Below, one piece after another: positions 22,241 through 25,957 of a stretch of DNA of 25,957 nucleotides. This DNA comes from an uncultured Eubacterium sp. (lineage in GTDB: Bacteria > Bacillota_A > Clostridia > Lachnospirales > Lachnospiraceae). A program made the position numbers and the translations under genes. The stretch's first letter is position 1; every line of letters begins with the position of its first letter. The notes beneath the pieces are model-generated. The model ran no database searches and had not been told where the DNA came from. It saw only the letters and a program-made list of their open reading frames with translations. The stretch is taken from NCBI GenBank assembly GCA_948560485.1, contig CAOXUF010000001.1, forward strand, positions 1 through 25,957, in the 5' to 3' direction.

Positions 22241-23245
22241 ATGCGCACAGGAATTATAGGAATGGGAATTTATCTTCCTGAAAATGTGGTAAGTAGTGAT
22301 GAGGTTGAAGAAAAAGCGGGATATGATCGACTGGGCGTTCGAAGAGGTTTAGTAAAAATGATTACAGGGGTGGAAGAAAGGCGTTATTCTCGTGACGATG
22401 AGTATTCGTCAGATCTTGCATATGAAGCAGCAAAAAATGCAATAGAGGATGCTAATCTTTCGTCGGATGATATAGATGTATTGATGTTTTGTTCAGTAAC
22501 ACAAGACTTTGCGGAGCCTGCAACAGCGAATGTAATTGCAGACAAATTGGGCTTACATAATGCTTTTGTTTTTGATGTTAAGAATGGATGCAATGCATTT
22601 TTGCAGGGAATGGATATAGCGGATAGCTTGATTAAGACAGGAAAAGCACGAAATGTAGTAATTACGTCAGGGGAAGCATTGTCAAAATGGGTAAAGTTTG
22701 ATTATGAGAGTAAAGAGGAACTTATGGTTGGAAGTCCTGTGACATTATCATTAGGAGATGGTGGTGGTGCTTTTGTTATTGGAGAAGTAAAAGAGGATAA
22801 GGGGATAATTAGAAGCTTTTTTAGATCATTTCCTGAATTGTGGAATAATAATGTTATGTGGGGTGGCGGTGTAAGGTATCCGCAAGACTCGGAAAAGATG
22901 TATATTCCGGGAACTACGAAACCATTGATAGATAAACATTTGCAGGTTGGCAATGAGTTTATGATGAAAATTCTTGATGAAACGGGATGGGATATCGGGG
23001 AAGTTGATTTCTTTGCGACTAGTCAGGCAGCGAAATGGATTAATAAAAAGGTTGCAGAAGATACAGGAGTTTCTCAGGATAAAAGAAGTTCAGTTATTAC
23101 AAAGTGGGGAAATGTTGCATGTAGTAACCTTCCTCTGGTAGTATATGAAGCCAGAAGGCAGGGAAAAATAAAGGAAGGAAGCAAAGTGGTGTTTATTGGT
23201 GCGGCAGTAGGATTTAATTCTTGTGTAATTACAATACAATTTTGA
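22241..23245 (+). CDS. KASIII-like acyl transferase/condensing enzyme, His-less (334 aa)
   Basis: A thiolase-fold protein of the FabH family. The nucleophile is C117 (VKNGCNAFLQG), and the oxyanion-region Asn is N291 (KWGNVACSNLPL). The catalytic His position, PHQA in FabH, is here TSQA (S261 in place of His). Loss of His usually impairs decarboxylative condensation, so the enzyme may instead transfer an acyl group to an amine, alcohol or thiol, or condense without decarboxylation; this is inference. The length fits the family. It starts after AAAGGAGGAAT, 13 bases after the ligase gene. Likely partners are the carrier protein and acyl-adenylating enzyme downstream. Confidence 0.9.
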   Translation: MRTGIIGMGIYLPENVVSSDEVEEKAGYDRLGVRRGLVKMITGVEERRYSRDDEYSSDLAYEAAKNAIEDANLSSDDIDVLMFCSVTQDFAEPATANVIADKLGLHNAFVFDVKNGCNAFLQGMDIADSLIKTGKARNVVITSGEALSKWVKFDYESKEELMVGSPVTLSLGDGGGAFVIGEVKEDKGIIRSFFRSFPELWNNNVMWGGGVRYPQDSEKMYIPGTTKPLIDKHLQVGNEFMMKILDETGWDIGEVDFFATSQAAKWINKKVAEDTGVSQDKRSSVITKWGNVACSNLPLVVYEARRQGKIKEGSKVVFIGAAVGFNSCVITIQF

Positions 23246-23260
23246 TAAGGGGGGATAGGA

Positions 23261-24271
23261 GTGAATCAAAATAAGATATGCAGTAAATGTATTCTGCCAG
23301 AAGTTCCTCAACATATCCAAATTGGAGAGGATGGAATCTGTTCAGTGTGCAAGAAATTCACCAATATTAATATACAGCCCAATAGTTTTTACACAATGAG
23401 CAGTGAACGGAAAGAGCAGGCATTAAGAAGTAAACTTCTAAAAAGAAAAGGCAAAGAAAAGTACAATTGTGCAGTAGCTGTGTCCGGCGGAAAAGATAGC
23501 ATAATGGCTTTATATATTGCTAAGAGAAAATTGAACTTGCGTCCATTGGCTATTTTTGTGGATAACGGTTTTTCGATACCAGAAATGTACGAAAATGCAC
23601 AAAATGCAGCAAATATTTTAAATGTTGATCTATTGACGTTCCGTACCAATGAAATAAAAAATCTGTTTAAAATATTTTTAGAATCAAAAAAGCAGGTGTA
23701 TTATTGCAGAGTATGTCATTTGTTGCTGGATAATTATATCAAAGAGATATGTAAGAAAAATGGTATTTCTTTAATTTTAGGGGGGTATACAAAAGGGCAG
23801 GCGTATATTTCGCAAGATGAACTTTTTTGGATATATGAATGGTCAGACAAAAATGTATTGGAAATATTAGAAGAAAATGGCGAATACAAGAATCTGATGG
23901 ATTTATTTCGACATCCGATTGCTTATTTTGCGAAAAATTACAAAGATATTGAGCAAATTTCTCCTTTTAAATATTTTGATTATGATGAGGATGAAATAGT
24001 CAAAGTATTGAAGAACGAACTTAAATTTAAGGTTCCTGAGCATAGTTGGCCTCAAAATTCAACAAATTGTAAGTTTAACTTTTTATCGCAGTATATGGCT
24101 CGGCTTCAATTTGGGTATTCGCAGCATGAAACAGAGATGAGTGGACTCATAAGAAATGGAGAAATAACAAGAGAGAGGGCATTAGAAATATTAAGGACGC
24201 CAATTACGGATGAGGACTTAAGTAAAGTGCTTGATATTATGAATTTGTCTAATGATGTTATAAAAGTTTAG
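23261..24271 (+). CDS. PP-loop ATPase with zinc ribbon, amido/thio-transferase-like (336 aa)
   Basis: An adenine nucleotide alpha hydrolase family enzyme that activates a carbonyl with ATP for attack by an N or S nucleophile. An N-terminal zinc ribbon is formed by C7, C10, C27 and C30. The PP-loop SGGKDS is at 75-80. A CRVC pair follows at C149 and C152. The architecture resembles N-acetyl sugar amidotransferases (WbpG/PseA type), but no sugar pathway is present here. Related enzymes make thioamides on carrier-protein-bound intermediates in closthioamide biosynthesis. With a carrier protein 9 bases downstream, amide or thioamide formation on a tethered substrate is plausible. The GTG start follows AAGGGGGG. 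Fold assignment is firm; the reaction is inferred. Confidence 0.87.
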   Translation: MNQNKICSKCILPEVPQHIQIGEDGICSVCKKFTNINIQPNSFYTMSSERKEQALRSKLLKRKGKEKYNCAVAVSGGKDSIMALYIAKRKLNLRPLAIFVDNGFSIPEMYENAQNAANILNVDLLTFRTNEIKNLFKIFLESKKQVYYCRVCHLLLDNYIKEICKKNGISLILGGYTKGQAYISQDELFWIYEWSDKNVLEILEENGEYKNLMDLFRHPIAYFAKNYKDIEQISPFKYFDYDEDEIVKVLKNELKFKVPEHSWPQNSTNCKFNFLSQYMARLQFGYSQHETEMSGLIRNGEITRERALEILRTPITDEDLSKVLDIMNLSNDVIKV

Positions 24272-24280
24272 GAGGAGAAG

Positions 24281-24526
24281 ATGAAAGAACGTGTAAGAAA
24301 GATTATTTTGGAAAACATAGAGGGATTGAACGAAACTGAATTAACAGATGATATGCAGTTAATCACATCAGGGTATATTGATTCCTTTGAAATTATACAA
24401 ATGATTGATTATTTTGAACAGGAATTTAATATTATACTGCCGCTTGATGAAATCGAGTTATCGGATTTTGAATCTGTAAACGATATTGTACAGATGCTTC
24501 AGAAAAGAGGGGAGAATAAAATATGA
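24281..24526 (+). CDS. Acyl/peptidyl carrier protein (81 aa)
   Basis: A small acidic four-helix carrier protein. The phosphopantetheine site is S35 in SGYIDSFEIIQM. The GYIDSF context resembles DltC and other stand-alone carriers more than housekeeping AcpP (DSL). It should be activated by the Sfp-type transferase at 19771 and loaded by the aaRS-like ligase, the AMP-forming enzyme, or both. The stop overlaps the next start (ATGA), so carrier and adenylating enzyme are made together. AGGAGGAG precedes the start. It is the only carrier visible; others may lie beyond the window. Confidence 0.93.
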   Translation: MKERVRKIILENIEGLNETELTDDMQLITSGYIDSFEIIQMIDYFEQEFNIILPLDEIELSDFESVNDIVQMLQKRGENKI

Positions 24527-25957
24527 TTATTACCAATATTGACTCATGCGAAAATATATTTTGTAAAATATTTAAACATAATGGGGAGTGTAATTTGTGC
24601 GAATATTACACAGTAGATGGATGGAAGAAATATTCCTATAAGGATTATTTGAAAATTGTATATGGTATTGCCAATTTTTTAGGAAAAGAATTAGTCGGCG
24701 TTTCAGAACAAAGCTGGATTGGTCTGAAAGCGGTAAATCATCCTCTTTGGTCGGCTGTCTTATGGGCTTTGATGATACAAGGATATAATGTTGTCATTAT
24801 TGATAATAAATGCAACGAAAAGTTTTTGCATAATGTTATGATAAATGCAAATATCCAGGCAATAATAAGTTCGCATATAATTGAAAATGCCGAAAAAAAG
24901 GTGGTGCCTTTTGAAAAAGTATTAACTTGTGAGTCTGCTTCTGAATACAATGGAGACAGAATGTTTGCAAATAAAATTGCATTATGTACATCGGGTACGA
25001 CAGGAACACCTAAAATTTATGTACATACTGGTAAGCAAATAGGAAGTCAGATTAATAATATTTTGGAACGCTATAATGATTCGGATGATTTGAACTTTTT
25101 ATTACTAGATGGAAAGAAAAAAATGTTTTCTATGTTTCCTTTTCACCATATATCAGCGCTTATACTTATTATTATATATCAGGTATTACATGGAACAATG
25201 GTAATGATTGAGAAGGAAAACATTTCAAATGTGATGACTGCGATTCGGGAAGGAGAGGTTCAGATTGCATACTCGGTTCCTATGGTATGGGACTCTATTG
25301 TTAAATCTATCATTGGAAAGTATGGGAGGATAGATATAGAGACATTGCAGAATTTGTTAGGGACGCAATTAAAATTTGTGATTATGGGTGCAGCAAAGGC
25401 TTCACCAGAAACAATGAGAGCTTTAGATCATGCAGGTATTTTTTCTTCACAGGCGTATGGCATGACGGAGATTGGATCATTAACATCAAATGTATGCAAA
25501 ATGATTAATGAAAGAACAAATGGATCAGTTGGAAAAATTTCTTCTGACTTGTATGAGGCAAAGATTTACTTAGATGATGGCAATATTGTTGATGAAGGCA
25601 TAGGAGAATTGCTTGTAGCAGGAGATATAGTCTATTCTGCTATGTTGATTAACGGCAAAGAGGTTAAGGCAGAGTTGTTAGATGGTAAATACTTTTTTAC
25701 GGGGGATAAAGTACAGATTAAGGATAAACAGCTATTTATTTTGGGGAGAATAAAAGATGTTATTGTTAATTCATCTGGAGAAAATATATATCCAGATGAA
25801 TTAGAAGAATATTTTAGCGAAGTAAAGGAGTATTCAGAGTCTTATGTAGTAATAGGAATAGATGAAAACCCGGTACTTGTGTTACATTTGATGAAGGATC
25901 AAGAGGTAGAGGATGTCTTAAAAGTAATAAGAATACTAAATTCTTGTCTTCCAGTAT
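24523..25957 (+). CDS. AMP-dependent acyl/aryl-adenylating enzyme (partial)
   Basis: ANL-superfamily ligase that forms an acyl-adenylate and passes the acyl group to a carrier protein or CoA. Visible core motifs are CTSGTTGTPK (A3, about residues 153-162), YGMTEIG (A5, about 312-318), YFFTGDKVQI (A7) and LGRIKDVIVNSSGENIYP (A8). The reading frame stays open to the window end (478 codons), so the C-terminus is missing. It is translationally coupled to the carrier protein gene. No condensation or thiolation domain is fused in the visible part, so this is not an NRPS module. The substrate (fatty, aromatic or amino acid) cannot be deduced by eye. Confidence 0.9.
   Translation, partial: MIITNIDSCENIFCKIFKHNGECNLCEYYTVDGWKKYSYKDYLKIVYGIANFLGKELVGVSEQSWIGLKAVNHPLWSAVLWALMIQGYNVVIIDNKCNEKFLHNVMINANIQAIISSHIIENAEKKVVPFEKVLTCESASEYNGDRMFANKIALCTSGTTGTPKIYVHTGKQIGSQINNILERYNDSDDLNFLLLDGKKKMFSMFPFHHISALILIIIYQVLHGTMVMIEKENISNVMTAIREGEVQIAYSVPMVWDSIVKSIIGKYGRIDIETLQNLLGTQLKFVIMGAAKASPETMRALDHAGIFSSQAYGMTEIGSLTSNVCKMINERTNGSVGKISSDLYEAKIYLDDGNIVDEGIGELLVAGDIVYSAMLINGKEVKAELLDGKYFFTGDKVQIKDKQLFILGRIKDVIVNSSGENIYPDELEEYFSEVKEYSESYVVIGIDENPVLVLHLMKDQEVEDVLKVIRILNSCLPV

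Noticed and set aside
19771..25957. Classical NRPS or NIS siderophore cluster
   Set aside because: No condensation domain, modular adenylation-thiolation fusion or IucA/IucC-type synthetase is visible in the window.
1..25957. CRISPR arrays, tRNA or rRNA genes, transposases, integrases
   Set aside because: No regularly spaced direct repeats, tRNA-like cloverleaf, rRNA stretch or recombinase motif was seen on either strand.

Overview
The window looks like a chromosomal accessory region of a low-GC anaerobic Firmicute, most likely a gut Clostridia/Lachnospiraceae. The grounds are AGGAGG-type ribosome binding sites, a tandem SpoVG-domain protein and a DUF6674-like coiled-coil protein of the kind carried by integrative elements, DUF3793 next to flavodoxin, and paired TetR/ABC modules. 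No rRNA, tRNA, CRISPR array, transposase or integrase is visible.

Layout. (1) 1-4.7 kb: element cargo, namely a double SpoVG protein, a coiled-coil protein, an M48-like zinc metallopeptidase with a small overlapping partner, and a possible PD-(D/E)XK nuclease-like protein. (2) 4.8-6.8 kb: DUF3793 protein, flavodoxin and a DUF2798-like membrane protein. (3) 6.9-11.3 kb: a TetR regulator with a frameshifted C-terminus, then two translationally coupled half-transporters (ABC membrane plus ATPase domain) that resemble the YbtPQ/IrtAB siderophore-import type. (4) 11.5-15.5 kb: an intact TetR regulator and a MacB/FtsX-type ABC pair. (5) 15.7-19.2 kb: HMA-domain metallochaperone, ZIP metal permease, ICMT-like membrane methyltransferase, EamA transporter with a histidine-rich tail, and an unknown membrane protein. 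(6) 19.2-19.6 kb, minus strand: a DtxR/MntR-family metalloregulator. (7) 19.8 kb to the window end: an AT-rich, non-NRPS thiotemplate biosynthetic cluster with a Sfp-type phosphopantetheinyl transferase, GNAT, class II aaRS-like amino acid:carrier-protein ligase, KASIII-like enzyme lacking the usual catalytic His, PP-loop (adenine nucleotide alpha hydrolase) enzyme with a zinc ribbon, acyl carrier protein, and an acyl-adenylating enzyme cut by the window end.

What ties it together. A palindrome GTTAG-N6-CTAAC occurs eight times (one copy with a one-base deletion), always next to a promoter or ribosome binding site. It precedes DUF3793-flavodoxin (twice), the first tetR, the ABC pair, HMA-ZIP (twice), the phosphopantetheinyl transferase operon and the carrier-protein operon. 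It resembles DtxR/IdeR boxes, and a DtxR-family gene sits in the middle. The simplest reading is one iron- (or other divalent metal-) responsive regulon in which the unusual cluster makes a small metal-binding molecule, with the ABC pair as candidate importer and the FtsX-type pair as a possible exporter. A second palindrome, ATAACAGTGTTAT, marks the promoters of both tetR genes and of the FtsX-type operon. The metallophore function is inference. The operators, gene order and domain motifs are read directly from the sequence.
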